A DNA stretch of 64,000 bases from JACKDW01 sp964621785 (GTDB lineage Bacteria; Myxococcota_A; Polyangia; Nannocystales; Nannocystaceae), in the NCBI GenBank assembly GCA_964621785.1, contig CAZUPD010000017.1, positions 1-64,000 of the forward strand, written 5' to 3'. Below, piece after piece: positions 36,020-44,810 of this stretch (its first letter is position 1; every line of letters starts with the position of its first letter). The position numbers and the translations under genes were made by a program. The notes under the pieces were generated by a model that saw nothing but the letters and a program-made list of their open reading frames with translations, searched no databases and had not been told where the DNA came from.

Positions 36020-36043
36020 AACAGTAATAAAAGGAGCAAGAAA

Positions 36044-36481
36044 ATGAGCATCGTCGTCATCGGCTACATCCTCTACCTGCTGATCAGCATCGCCCTGACG
36101 ATCTGGGTGGCCCGTACGCTTCACCGCAACGGACGTGTCTTTTTAGTCAGTGCATTTCGGGGCGAGGAAGATCTCGCGGACTCGGTCAACCACCTGCTTG
36201 TCGTTGGGTTTTACCTGATCAACATCGGGTTTGTGACCCTCAACGTCCACGACTACTACGAGCCCGAAACGGTCCAGGCGTTGTTTGAAGTTCTGAGCCC
36301 GAAGATCGGCACCGTGCTGCTCACCCTGGGCGCGATGCACTTCTTCAACATGTTTGTGTTCAGCCGTATGCGCAAGCGTGCGCGGCTGGTCGACGAACCC
36401 CCACCGGTTGCACCGACGGGGCTACTACAACCGGCACCCGTTCCCTACCGGGAAATGGTGGCACGGGTGCAGGGTGCCTGA
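36044..36481 (+). CDS. Small membrane protein under the GbsR-like operator
   Basis: 145 residues with three membrane helices (about 5-22, 50-68, 88-105), a charged loop around GRVFLVSAFRGEEDLAD and a disordered Pro-rich tail. An AAGGAG site precedes the ATG. The stop (TGA) is immediately followed by the next ATG, so the two are coupled. No family name fits with certainty; it looks like the small membrane proteins often paired with DCC oxidoreductases, which is inference. Confidence 0.75.
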   Translation: MSIVVIGYILYLLISIALTIWVARTLHRNGRVFLVSAFRGEEDLADSVNHLLVVGFYLINIGFVTLNVHDYYEPETVQALFEVLSPKIGTVLLTLGAMHFFNMFVFSRMRKRARLVDEPPPVAPTGLLQPAPVPYREMVARVQGA

Positions 36482-36994
36482 ATGACACCCCGTACCCTGT
36501 ATGTCCTCTACGACAGCGAGTGTGGCCTGTGTGTACGCTGTCGCAGATGGTTGCAACAGCAACCGATGTTCGTCCCGCTGGTATTTGTTCCCCTGCAAGT
36601 GCCGGATCTAGCCCAGCGCTTTGTCGGCATCGAACGCTACCGCCCTGACCGCGAGATCGTCGTTGTCGGGGACAGCGGACAGGTTTACACCGGCGGTTCC
36701 GCATGGATGATGTGTTTGTGGGCACTTGAAAAGACACGGCCGTGGGCGAGGAGGTTGGCCCGGGCTGGTCTCGTGGGACTCGTCAAACGCTTTTGCCTGC
36801 TGATTTCGACCCATCGTCTGAAATTGTCGACTGCTCTCGGATTGGCGACCGACCGGGCGTTCGGAGAGTTGATTGCAAATACACCGGCCCCGTTCTGCAA
36901 CGGGAGCCGTTGCGAAGTCGGTGCGACAAAGACCGGCAGCTCAGCCGGAGCTCTCACGAGGTTCCGACGACACCCACCAACACGTAGCCAGTGA
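36482..36994 (+). CDS. DCC (DUF393) thiol-disulfide oxidoreductase family protein
   Basis: 170 residues. The DUF393 signature YDSECGLC (residues 10-17; Cys14 and Cys17) is at the N-terminus with the downstream block VVVGDSGQVYTGGSAW. Family members resemble thioredoxin-fold proteins; the exact reaction is unproven. The two Cys of a possible redox centre are intact. The ATG follows the previous stop directly, in one operon with the regulator. Confidence 0.85.
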   Translation: MTPRTLYVLYDSECGLCVRCRRWLQQQPMFVPLVFVPLQVPDLAQRFVGIERYRPDREIVVVGDSGQVYTGGSAWMMCLWALEKTRPWARRLARAGLVGLVKRFCLLISTHRLKLSTALGLATDRAFGELIANTPAPFCNGSRCEVGATKTGSSAGALTRFRRHPPTRSQ

Positions 36995-37067
36995 CCGTGC
37001 TCCTCCTCGCTCGTCGACCGCAAGTGATCTCAAGTCTGGTATTCCCACGTGGTGCCGAGGCTACACT

Positions 37068-38540
37068 TCAAGCCGGGCGAGCACGGTTTTTGGCCCACGT
37101 GCGGAGGGCCGCGACATCCTCCGCACGTGTTCGACTGAGCGGAATACAGGCGGCGAGCGCGTGTCGGAGATCGACAACCGCGAGTGGGCGAGATTCGGTA
37201 TATGCATCGAGTCTCGCCTCGACCAGTGCGGCCGCGAGTTCGGCTCCGCTAAAGCCTTCGGCAGCACCCGCGAGGTCGAGAAAGTCGGCGACCGGATCCG
37301 CGAGTGGCGGCACCCGGCCGAGGTTGGCCCGTGGCACGTGCTGAAGATGTACCTGCAAGATTTCCCGCCGGTCGTGGGGGCTTGGAAGGTCGACAAAAAA
37401 CAGCTCGTCCAGACGCCCGCGGCGGATCAACTCGGGCGGCAGGGTCTGGATGTTGTTGGCCGTCATCACCACAAAGACGGGCCGTGTACGCTCCTGTAAC
37501 CACGTCAGGAGTCCACTGACGACGCGTGAGGTCGTTCCAGCATCGCTTTTGGCACCCTCACTCCCGGCGAGACTCTTATCAATTTCGTCGACCCACAGCA
37601 CCATCGGGGCCAAGCGTTCGGCGTCGGTGAGGATCCGGCGCAGATTGTGCTCACTGGCCCCGACGGTTCCCTGAAACACGCGCCCGGGGTCGAGGCGAAA
37701 CAGGGGAAGGCCCAGGATCGACGCACTCGCCCGGGCGGCGAGGCTCTTCCCGCATCCCTGGACACCGATGAGCAACACGCCCCGAGGCGTCGGAATACCA
37801 GCTTCCCGCGCGGCAGGTTCGAGCGCGCGCGCGCGTCGTTCGAGCCATTTTTTGTAGCTACAAAGACCTCCGAGAAGCTGGGCCGGGAGCACCGGACACG
37901 GTTCGAGCGCGGGTTCTTGACCGATGAACCTCTGCTTGTGGCTCCGCGCCCAGTTGACGAGCAGGCTGTGATCGTGGGCGGTCGCCAGCAATCCTTCGCG
38001 GACCAGGCGGTCAAATCCCAGGGACGTCAATCCGCGTCCGCATTCGATTAAATCGTCTGATTGTGCAGCGAGCAGCCGGTTAAGCGACGGTTCGCAGGTT
38101 TGCGCGAGACAATTGAGTGTATCAGCAAGTTCATCGGTACCTGGCAGTGGAAGATGCTCGAGTACCGTTTCTGGAAGCTGGGCGAGTGGGCCGAGATTGC
38201 GCGACACACTGACCACGACGGGGCCCTGACGCCGGCCAGCGAGTTCGCGAGCCGCGCGTAATCCCACCGGGTCGAGGTTGGGATGGTCGGCATCGAGGAG
38301 CAGCCACAGTCCCGGCTCACGCTCACCGGCTAGCCCCTGCAACAAACGGGCGAGTGGGTGGGGTCTACCGTCGTCGTCAACCCCCGAGGACAAACTCCAC
38401 GTGTGCACCGGCCACTCGAGAGAGGTACCAATGTGTTCGAGCATGGCAACCGCCCGAGCCTCGTCGTCGGTCGTCAGGGCGATGAGTCCCGCGCCGGCGC
38501 GTAGGTGCATGGTCAAGTTGTTGGCGGTCTCGGTGGACAC
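37068..38540 (-). CDS. Ycf46-like AAA+ ATPase
   Basis: 490 residues. The N-terminal third (about 10-200) is a degenerate domain including an old Walker-like block LWLLLDADHP, as in Ycf46-type proteins. The AAA+ module follows with Walker A GVQGCGKS (259-266), Walker B VLWVDEID (314-321), sensor 1 TANN and the arginine-finger segment RRGRLDELF. C-terminal lid helices complete it. Its role in this genome is unknown; plastid and cyanobacterial Ycf46 are also poorly characterised. Convergent with the DCC gene. Confidence 0.85.
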   Translation of the reverse strand: MSTETANNLTMHLRAGAGLIALTTDDEARAVAMLEHIGTSLEWPVHTWSLSSGVDDDGRPHPLARLLQGLAGEREPGLWLLLDADHPNLDPVGLRAARELAGRRQGPVVVSVSRNLGPLAQLPETVLEHLPLPGTDELADTLNCLAQTCEPSLNRLLAAQSDDLIECGRGLTSLGFDRLVREGLLATAHDHSLLVNWARSHKQRFIGQEPALEPCPVLPAQLLGGLCSYKKWLERRARALEPAAREAGIPTPRGVLLIGVQGCGKSLAARASASILGLPLFRLDPGRVFQGTVGASEHNLRRILTDAERLAPMVLWVDEIDKSLAGSEGAKSDAGTTSRVVSGLLTWLQERTRPVFVVMTANNIQTLPPELIRRGRLDELFFVDLPSPHDRREILQVHLQHVPRANLGRVPPLADPVADFLDLAGAAEGFSGAELAAALVEARLDAYTESRPLAVVDLRHALAACIPLSRTRAEDVAALRTWAKNRARPA

Positions 38541-38692
38541 GGCCGGAGTATCCCATGGGTCTGGGTACGTAGCGAGTGCCCAAATACCCGACAGCGATAC
38601 TCTGACGAGCTATCGGCGAAACAGGAACTGCTTGTTCGGTAAGGGCTCGTTTGACCGCGCGTCGAGCGATTCGAGAGCTGCCGAGATAGGGC

Positions 38693-39412
38693 TCAGTGCA
38701 TCTGTGTCGGCCGTGCCAGTGAATCGAAGAAAGCTCGTACGAGGTGCACTTGCACGGCAGCCGTCTGTGGGGCTGCACTCCCATCGGCGAGCGACCAGCC
38801 GTTGATCCACAGTCCTGTGTGTCGCAACTTGGCCAGACGCTTGTGCAGCCACTGGAACTCACGGGCGATGTGGGGAACGTCGCCTGGCTGGCAAGCGAGC
38901 CCCGGCAATGCCGTGGGTGGCGCGAGACTGTCGCGCGCCGCCGGGTTTGCCGGGCGAACTGTGATGCGATAGGTGAGCACCCCTTCGTGCTCGAGTTGCT
39001 CAAACCCCTCGCCCAGACTCGTAGTCGCACGGGCGAGGTAGTCGGCAAACTGCCGGGCCCGCGTGCGGCGAAAGGTCAGGGCGATGAGCTGGGGACTGCG
39101 ATGCGCCGGAGCTTCAAAGACCCGGGTCACGCCACGGGCAAACGCCCGGTACAGCCCTTCGACCACCCCCGGAATCGCGGGTGAAAGCATCAGCAGTGCA
39201 TCGACGGCCGGGCTCGATACTTGGTGGCCGAGCACCGAGGCAACGATTCGGCGACGCCCGGGAAATAATTGTGATAATGCAACTAAATCCTCGCAGGCAT
39301 CCCGACTCAGCAGCTCGTCGGCGGCGCGCTCGAGTAGGTCGTCGAGGCGCGCGAGCGGTCTCATACCACGCCGGAGGACATGCTCACTCGGAGGTTTGTC
39401 GAGCTCGTTCAT
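38693..39412 (-). CDS. Conserved-looking protein of unknown function, coupled to smpB
   Basis: 239 residues from the ATG at 39412, which overlaps the smpB stop (ATGA); the frame extending to 39745 crosses smpB and is rejected. Acid/Arg-rich helices with a mixed alpha/beta middle (RRIVASVLGHQVSSP, PQLIALTFRRTR) and a beta hairpin LTYRITVRP. No motif of an enzyme is visible. Its only clue is translational coupling to smpB. Confidence 0.7.
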   Translation of the reverse strand: MNELDKPPSEHVLRRGMRPLARLDDLLERAADELLSRDACEDLVALSQLFPGRRRIVASVLGHQVSSPAVDALLMLSPAIPGVVEGLYRAFARGVTRVFEAPAHRSPQLIALTFRRTRARQFADYLARATTSLGEGFEQLEHEGVLTYRITVRPANPAARDSLAPPTALPGLACQPGDVPHIAREFQWLHKRLAKLRHTGLWINGWSLADGSAAPQTAAVQVHLVRAFFDSLARPTQMH

Positions 39413-39945
39413 CGCCGTGCTTCTCGGATCGCCCGCTGCACTTCCCGTTTTTCCTCCCGCTCTTTGATCGCGGCCCGCTTGTCGTGGAGTTGCTTGCCCT
39501 GACAAAGCCCGAGCTCGAGTTTGATCAGCCCTTGTTTGGCGTACAGCGCCAGCGGTATCAGGGTCATCCCCTTGCTTTGGATCGCGTCCTCGAGGTGGTC
39601 GAGTTGGCGTCTGTGCATCAGCAACTTTCGCCGCCGCAGGGGTGTGTGGTTGCGGGCGTGAGCCTGTGTGTACTCGGCGATATGGGCCTGCAACAGAAAC
39701 AGTTCCCCGTTGTGGAACTGGCAAAACGCCTCGGCGAGGCTGCAACGACCATCTCGGATCGACTTGACCTCGCTCCCCATCAACGCGATGCCCGCCTCGA
39801 GACGTTCACGGATGTGATACTCGTGCGACGCTCGCCGGTTCTTGACGAACACGTGACCATCGGCGGGGGGCTTGCGCCGTGTTTGTTTCGATTTGGACAC
39901 GGGATCGGCGAAGCTACGGGAGAGCTCGGAGGAGGGCAAGGCCAC
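39409..39945 (-). CDS. smpB: SsrA-binding protein SmpB
   Basis: Up to 178 residues. The SmpB beta-barrel is clear: HIRERLEAGIALMGSEVKSIRDGRCSLAEAF, then the C-terminal Lys/Arg-rich tail (REEKREVQRAIREARR) that threads into the ribosome. SmpB delivers tmRNA to stalled ribosomes. The N-terminus is extended; the start may be the GTG at 39945 or another GTG at 39900. It overlaps comF at its 5' end and the unknown gene at its 3' end, so all three are coupled. No ssrA gene was seen in the window. Confidence 0.92.
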   Translation of the reverse strand: MALPSSELSRSFADPVSKSKQTRRKPPADGHVFVKNRRASHEYHIRERLEAGIALMGSEVKSIRDGRCSLAEAFCQFHNGELFLLQAHIAEYTQAHARNHTPLRRRKLLMHRRQLDHLEDAIQSKGMTLIPLALYAKQGLIKLELGLCQGKQLHDKRAAIKEREEKREVQRAIREARR

Positions 39946-40609
39946 AAGTTTGCGCCGCTCCAGCCTGCTCGAGGGCCTGCCGGCAGGCGGTCAGGGTGGC
40001 TCCTGTCGTTGTGACATCGTCGAGAACCAAGATTCGCGCGTTTTGCACCTGCTTTTGAAATCGCTTCGGCACACAAAAAGCAGACGCGACATTGGCGAGA
40101 CGATCACCCGCCGGAAGATCCGTTTGTGGACGGGTTGCCCGGGTTCGGCGCAAAATCCGCGGATGGAGCGCAATGGTGTGTCCCCGGCTGCGCAGAAGCC
40201 GGGCCGCGAACCGAGCGAGGACTTCGGCCTGGTTGAAGCCCCGCAACAAAAACCTTCGCGGGTGGAGGGGGACCGGCACGACAAAGGACCACCTGTAGGT
40301 CCAAACAGGTGACCGAACCAACAGGTGTGCAAGTGGGCCGGCCAAACTCGTTTGCCCATGGAACTTGAGGTTGCGAACCGCCGACGCGACCGGGCCATCG
40401 TAGCCGTGGGTGGCCCAAAGGCCTCCCGAATGTTCAGAGCCAGGTGGCAGAGGGGACAGCTCGAGGCGACAGCCTGTACATACGAACACGTCGTCCGGCG
40501 GATAGCTGGCGAGTAGTCGACCACATCCGAGGCAGGTATGGGGCCAAAAGAAATCTGTGAGGGCTGCGCCAAAGTCCCCCATTCGACCAACTGTTTGTTG
40601 CAGGAGCAT
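39914..40609 (-). CDS. ComF-family phosphoribosyltransferase-like protein
   Basis: 231 residues. A C-x2-C/C-x2-C zinc finger (Cys26, Cys29, Cys44, Cys47) precedes a type I phosphoribosyltransferase domain with the PRPP-loop ILVLDDVTTTGAT near residue 193-205. ComF/GntX proteins assist DNA uptake in competent bacteria; in others their role is unclear. Start at 40609, or Met10. Its 3' end overlaps smpB. Confidence 0.87.
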   Translation of the reverse strand: MLLQQTVGRMGDFGAALTDFFWPHTCLGCGRLLASYPPDDVFVCTGCRLELSPLPPGSEHSGGLWATHGYDGPVASAVRNLKFHGQTSLAGPLAHLLVRSPVWTYRWSFVVPVPLHPRRFLLRGFNQAEVLARFAARLLRSRGHTIALHPRILRRTRATRPQTDLPAGDRLANVASAFCVPKRFQKQVQNARILVLDDVTTTGATLTACRQALEQAGAAQTCGLALLRALP

Positions 40610-40947
40610 GTTGTCCGCAGTCGGTCACGAGCCCTCCGTGTTGCAGGCAACTTCCGTGCAACAGGTTTCACGTCACGGCGACTTAATTGTGTCTACACCG
40701 AAGATGGGATCTCGATGAGATCTCTAACCCCTAGCAAATCCGGCGATTAGATGGGAATCGTCCATGCGAAACAAGGAAAAACTCGTTTGTACGCGCATCC
40801 AAATTCACAGATTTTCATTTGAGATTTCAAATAGATAAATTTCAAATTGTCACTTTGGCCGAGATTTCGTCATTTTTTTGCAGCTACAGCAATTCCACGT
40901 GCATTTTTGGTGGTTTGCGTGCACAACTAAAGACAGGAGGCTGAACC
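40610..40947. other. AT-rich promoter spacer with ATTTCAAAT repeats
   Basis: Between comF (-) and the hotdog gene (+). The stretch 40770-40930 is markedly more AT-rich than the surroundings. It holds an inverted repeat ATTTGA-GATT-TCAAAT (40817-40832), direct copies of ATTTCAAAT at 40824-40832 and 40839-40847 (15 bp apart), and a dispersed palindrome TGCAGCTACA at 40879-40888. No gene is seen. Confidence 0.5.
40817..40847. promoter_or_regulatory. Paired ATTTCAAAT elements before the hotdog gene
   Basis: Two copies of ATTTCAAAT, the first within ATTTGA-N4-TCAAAT, about 100 bp before the start codon at 40948. The 15-bp centre-to-centre spacing is odd for one helix face but suits two half-sites of a dimeric regulator. 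No regulator gene is adjacent. Confidence 0.4.
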
Positions 40948-41427
40948 ATGATGATAAGTGATCTCGGATCTCTCCGCATCGGCCAAGTCTTGACGACCAA
41001 CGATTTCCAGGTAACGCGCGCAGATCTCAATGCACATGTCGAGCGCAGCTTCTTGGGAAACGTGCTCGGCTGTTGTGAAGAACAGCTGTCGACAGCTTCA
41101 AATGTAGGTGGCATCCAGGTTGGTGTGCCATGGGGGTTGGTATGTCCGACGGACGTCGTCGTTGGCCGGGCGGTTGCCATGTTGCAAGGATGTGACAGCG
41201 CTCGGACACTCACCATCGAAGAGCACGCGATTAGCAATATCCGGGTCCTGGGGTCTCCGATGGTTGGCGAGCCGTTGGCCGCAGCCGCCTCGGTCCGGTT
41301 TCGAAGTCAGGCCCGCGATGGTGCGGACTATTTGACACTCGATGTCACGATCCACCGCCCCGGGGGGGTGGCGCTCATCTGTTTTGAGCTCGGATGGAGC
41401 GTACAGCCGCAACTCGACGCCGCCTGA
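40948..41427 (+). CDS. Hotdog-fold (MaoC/PaaI-like) protein
   Basis: 159 residues with an AGGAGG site before the ATG. The central region (about 25-155) has the beta-alpha-beta hotdog pattern with the MaoC-like block GLVCPTDVVVGRAVAML and VRVLGSPMVGEPL. The catalytic Asp/His pair of hydratases is not obvious, so it could be a non-catalytic or thioesterase-type member. It has its own AT-rich promoter and stands alone. Confidence 0.7.
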   Translation: MMISDLGSLRIGQVLTTNDFQVTRADLNAHVERSFLGNVLGCCEEQLSTASNVGGIQVGVPWGLVCPTDVVVGRAVAMLQGCDSARTLTIEEHAISNIRVLGSPMVGEPLAAAASVRFRSQARDGADYLTLDVTIHRPGGVALICFELGWSVQPQLDAA

Positions 41428-41446
41428 GGTGGGTCGAACATGCAAA

Positions 41447-41474
41447 GAAGCCGGGGGCTACCTCGGCTTTGCCA
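41447..41474 (+). terminator. Hairpin after the hotdog gene
   Basis: AAGCCG and CGGCTT arms around GGGGCTACCT, followed by TTTGCC; a weak T-tract. Plausible terminator for the hotdog transcript, about 20 bp past its stop codon. Confidence 0.5.
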
Positions 41475-41645
41475 ATTTCTGATGGAGTACAAGGTCCTGC
41501 GGGCACTCGGATCCGGTCGCTCGGTGTACAGGCAAAGATCGATTTCCCCCGACGTCGTGCCGGTTGGTCCGTTCCGTTCCGGCGCTCAGCGTACAGCCCA
41601 TCGCCGCGTGATTGGGTCTCGGGTCAGCTCGGTCTACAAACGCAA

Positions 41646-41667
41646 AAGCCGGGGCGGGCCCCGGCTT
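41646..41667 (-). terminator. Intrinsic terminator after the Lys-Ala repeat gene
   Basis: AAGCCGGGG pairs with CCCCGGCTT across CGGG; on the minus strand TTTTGCGTTT follows. It lies about 30 bp past the stop codon of the 41694-42710 gene. Confidence 0.75.
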
Positions 41668-41693
41668 GTGCGTCCGTTGTGGTCGGTCAGGTA

Positions 41694-42710
41694 CTAGAAG
41701 CGGACCGTGACCACCGTTCCCTGTTGTGCGGTTCGGACCTTGGGGAACGTTGATGCTGCAAGTTCCTTGGCCACACATTGGCCGAGTTGGGTCCCCGCGG
41801 CATTGCCGATGGCGTTAGATTTGAGCACGGATCCGGTCGCGCCGGCGATGGACAGCTTCACCTGAAGTTTACTCCCCGGAGTCGCCAGTCGGGCACACTC
41901 GCGCTCGGCAGCCTTCTTGGTCGCAGACGTCCCCTGCTTGAGCTGTTGAAGGCTCAGCTTGTTCGGCAACTCGGGGGCCTCGGGCACCTGTGGTTTGCTC
42001 GCCTTCGGAGCGGAGGGCTCCCGGCAGCTATCGGGGTTGAGCAGACATTCCACCGACATGGACTTTGGCAAGGATTCGGATTGTTTCACCGGCGCCGGCT
42101 GGGCTTCCTTGGCGGCGGGCTTCGGGGGCGCGGCAGGGGCCTTGGTCGAGCTCGTTTTAGCCTTAGCCTTGGCCTTGGCCTTGGCCTTGGCCTTGGACTT
42201 GGCCCGCTTGCGCGTTTTCGGTGACTCTACAACATCCTCAGTGTCGTCGAGAATCACGGTGTCGTCCTCGTCCTCGGAAGCGGACTCGGGGGCGTCAGGC
42301 ATTGCCCGCGTCTCGTAGTCGTCCACATCGATACTTGCGACTGCAAGTGTCTGCGCCGGTGGAGGCGTACTGGGCAAACGATCCCATCCGATGTGGGCGG
42401 TCATCGATGCGATCCCGAGGGCGAACATTCCGACGACCGCGTGAAGCAAGCCTTTGGATTGTCCGGGAAGCTCGTCGGAGACGACTGGTGCTCCGACCAA
42501 TGTATAAGCAGCGGAAGGCTGGCGGGCCGGCGGTTCGGCGACTGTCTCGGCCGGCAGATCGGTGACCGCGAGGTACCCCGAACTTTCGCTGCGAGGGTGG
42601 GCTGCGCAGCCATGGTTGCGGATGCGGAGCGAAGTCATCGAGAAGAGGGCGGACTCCTCGTTGCGTGCGCCGAAGAACGTCCGGACCTGGGAAATTGCTG
42701 CGTGGCTCAT
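41694..42710 (-). CDS. Membrane protein with (KA)n linker and TonB-like C-terminus
   Basis: 338 residues from the ATG at 42710 (AGGAG at proper distance). One membrane helix lies near residues 85-105, after a cytoplasmic 85 residues. Then an acidic stretch (SEDEDDTVILDDTED) and a Lys-Ala tandem run of about seven units, Pro-rich segments, and a C-terminal region (about 250-338) whose pattern (LQVKLSIAGATGSVLKSNAI, VRTAQQGTVVTVRF) resembles TonB-like energy-transducer domains. It may link an inner-membrane motor to the outer membrane. A CCGC/GCGG hairpin with a T5 run sits in its leader (42737-42754). Confidence 0.75.
   Translation of the reverse strand: MSHAAISQVRTFFGARNEESALFSMTSLRIRNHGCAAHPRSESSGYLAVTDLPAETVAEPPARQPSAAYTLVGAPVVSDELPGQSKGLLHAVVGMFALGIASMTAHIGWDRLPSTPPPAQTLAVASIDVDDYETRAMPDAPESASEDEDDTVILDDTEDVVESPKTRKRAKSKAKAKAKAKAKAKTSSTKAPAAPPKPAAKEAQPAPVKQSESLPKSMSVECLLNPDSCREPSAPKASKPQVPEAPELPNKLSLQQLKQGTSATKKAAERECARLATPGSKLQVKLSIAGATGSVLKSNAIGNAAGTQLGQCVAKELAASTFPKVRTAQQGTVVTVRF
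42136..42200. repeat. Tandem CTTGGC-type repeat encoding Lys-Ala units
   Basis: About seven copies of GCCTTG (minus strand AAGGCC, Lys-Ala) run through the linker of the TonB-like protein. Confidence 0.75.
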
Positions 42711-43147
42711 GGTGTAGGTCTCCTGTGGCTTCACCGAAAAACCGCGTTTGGCGGGGTTTCAGTGGAGTTTTAGTGGGCGGGCGGACTGGGTCATTCCAGG
42801 GCCCGTGTTCGCATTCCCCCACACAGACGGCCGAGTCTTGAGCAGATTTTGTGAGAAGACCCATGTTTGCAACGGGCTTACGCATCAGTTGCAAATCTTC
42901 CGGACGGTGGGCCGAAAAACTCCAAAATCCTGGTTTTTCAGCTGAAATGTTCGTTTTTCGGGAGCGATTTTGGTTGCGGCGCGTGTGTTGCGCGATTGAC
43001 ATTTTAGTATGGGGAAAATTTGTATGTGCACTATCCTCTTGAGAAGCGGCTTGAGGCCGACCGGGTCACATCGTCGCAACGACGTGAGCTTCTCCCCTAA
43101 AACACGATATCCCAGAGCGAGTGGGCGACGTAGACTGCCCACAGACC
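42711..43147. other. Divergent spacer, partly AT-rich
   Basis: Between the TonB-like gene (-) and phoD (+). It includes TTTCAGCTGAAA, a 12-bp perfect palindrome at 42936-42947, a TTGACA at 42996-43001, the leader hairpin CCGC/GCGG with T5 at 42737-42754, and the dispersed palindrome TGTATGTGCA at 43021-43030. No gene is seen. Confidence 0.5.
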
Positions 43148-44800
43148 ATGACGATTACGCGACGAGAACTGATGCGGCGAGCCGGCCAGATCGGGGTTGT
43201 CACCCTCGTGTCCGGTTGTGGCGATAAGGGTGAAGATTCTGAATCCGCCTCGGACGTCGGGACCGAATCCGAATCGGATTCAGACTCCGAGACCGATTCT
43301 GAGACCGGGGGCGATGGCCTGCCGACCTACGATTACGACGGCGAGCCTGGCCCCGAAGACCTCTTTCAGCACGGCGTAGCATCGGGTGATCCGCTGCCGG
43401 ATGCGGTGATTTTATGGACGCGCGTGACCGGGGCGCAAACCGACGAGGTCGAAGCTTTCTACGAAATCGCAGTCGACCCGGAGTTTGAGCAGCGTGTTGC
43501 GGCCGACTACGTGATGACAAACGCGTCCCGCGACTATACTGTCAAAATTGATCCGCGCGGACTCGATGCAGGTACAACCTATTACTACCGTTTTGCGTCG
43601 CTCGGACGCTGGTCTCCGGTTGGGCGCACACGGACGGCTCCAGAGGGGAGTGTCGATCGTTTGCGATTTGCCGTGCTCTCCTGTGCGAGTCTCGCCCACG
43701 GCTATTTCCACGCCTATGGGTACGTGGCGAATCGGACAGATCTAGACTTTGTCGTCCACCTCGGCGACTACATCTACGAGTACGGCGACGGTGAATACGG
43801 CGATGTCCGGACCTACGAACCTTCCCACGAGATCAAAACCCTCGACGACTACCGCACCCGGTATGCCCAGTACCGACGGGAGTCACAGTTGCAGGAGCTC
43901 CACCGCCAGCATCCGATGATCGCGGTGTGGGACGACCACGAGATCGCGGACAATGCCTATACAACCGGTGCTGTCAATCACTCCGACGACGAGGGCGACT
44001 GGGAGACCCGTAAGCAAATCGCCTACCAAGTCTACACCGAGTGGATGCCGATCCGTGAGCAGGACAATGGAGAGATTTACCGCTCGCTGCGCTATGGAGA
44101 CCTCCTCGATCTGATCATGCTCGATACTCGGATCACAGGTCGCGATGAAATTGTAAGTGCAAGCGATACCGAGGGGCTCGCCGATCCAGACCGCCAGCTG
44201 TTGGGTGAGGAGCAAGAACAATGGCTCTACAACCAGTTGGAGACCTCGACGGCCAAGTGGCGTGTCCTCGGGCAACAGGTCATGTTGGGTCGCTGGCGGG
44301 GTCAGGGGGGGGCGGTGATCAACCCCGATCAATGGGATGGCTACCAGGCGGCCCAGGGGCGTTTTTTCCAGAATCTGCGCGACGGGGCGATCGATAACGT
44401 TGTCGTGCTGACCGGCGACATTCACAGTTTTTGGGCGACCGATCTGACCGACGACCCCGACTACGATCCCGGGACCGGAGATGGTTCGCTCGCGGTTGAG
44501 TTCATTACCTCATCGGTCACTTCGCCGACGCTGCAGGGCGGGCAGGGATTTTTGGACCTCGTCTTGGCCAACAGCCCCACGATTCGCTGGGCCGATATGG
44601 CCAATCAGGGCTACTTACTCATCGACCTCGACCACAACCGGGTCCAGGGGGACTTCTTTGCCGTGCTCGGCGTGACGCAACCGACCGTGGCTTCGGAGAT
44701 GTATCTCCAGTCATATGTCAGCTCGGACGGTGCCAACCGACTAACTGCGGCTAATGATCCCGCACCTCCGCACCCGCAGTCACCCGCTCCGGCGCCCTGA
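43148..44800 (+). CDS. PhoD-like alkaline phosphatase, Tat-exported
   Basis: 550 residues from the ATG at 43148. The N-terminus has a twin-arginine motif TRRELMRRAG and ends near V-S-G-C (Cys24), so it may be a Tat-exported lipoprotein. A Ser/Asp/Glu linker (about 28-55) leads into the PhoD catalytic domain: FQHGVASGDP, LGDYIYEYG, WDDHEIADNAYT, LTGDIHSFWA, metal ligands of the metallophosphatase-like fold. It hydrolyses phosphate mono- or diesters outside the inner membrane. The sulfotransferase-like gene follows 10 bp later. Confidence 0.92.
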   Translation: MTITRRELMRRAGQIGVVTLVSGCGDKGEDSESASDVGTESESDSDSETDSETGGDGLPTYDYDGEPGPEDLFQHGVASGDPLPDAVILWTRVTGAQTDEVEAFYEIAVDPEFEQRVAADYVMTNASRDYTVKIDPRGLDAGTTYYYRFASLGRWSPVGRTRTAPEGSVDRLRFAVLSCASLAHGYFHAYGYVANRTDLDFVVHLGDYIYEYGDGEYGDVRTYEPSHEIKTLDDYRTRYAQYRRESQLQELHRQHPMIAVWDDHEIADNAYTTGAVNHSDDEGDWETRKQIAYQVYTEWMPIREQDNGEIYRSLRYGDLLDLIMLDTRITGRDEIVSASDTEGLADPDRQLLGEEQEQWLYNQLETSTAKWRVLGQQVMLGRWRGQGGAVINPDQWDGYQAAQGRFFQNLRDGAIDNVVVLTGDIHSFWATDLTDDPDYDPGTGDGSLAVEFITSSVTSPTLQGGQGFLDLVLANSPTIRWADMANQGYLLIDLDHNRVQGDFFAVLGVTQPTVASEMYLQSYVSSDGANRLTAANDPAPPHPQSPAPAP

Positions 44801-44810
44801 GTTTCGTTGT

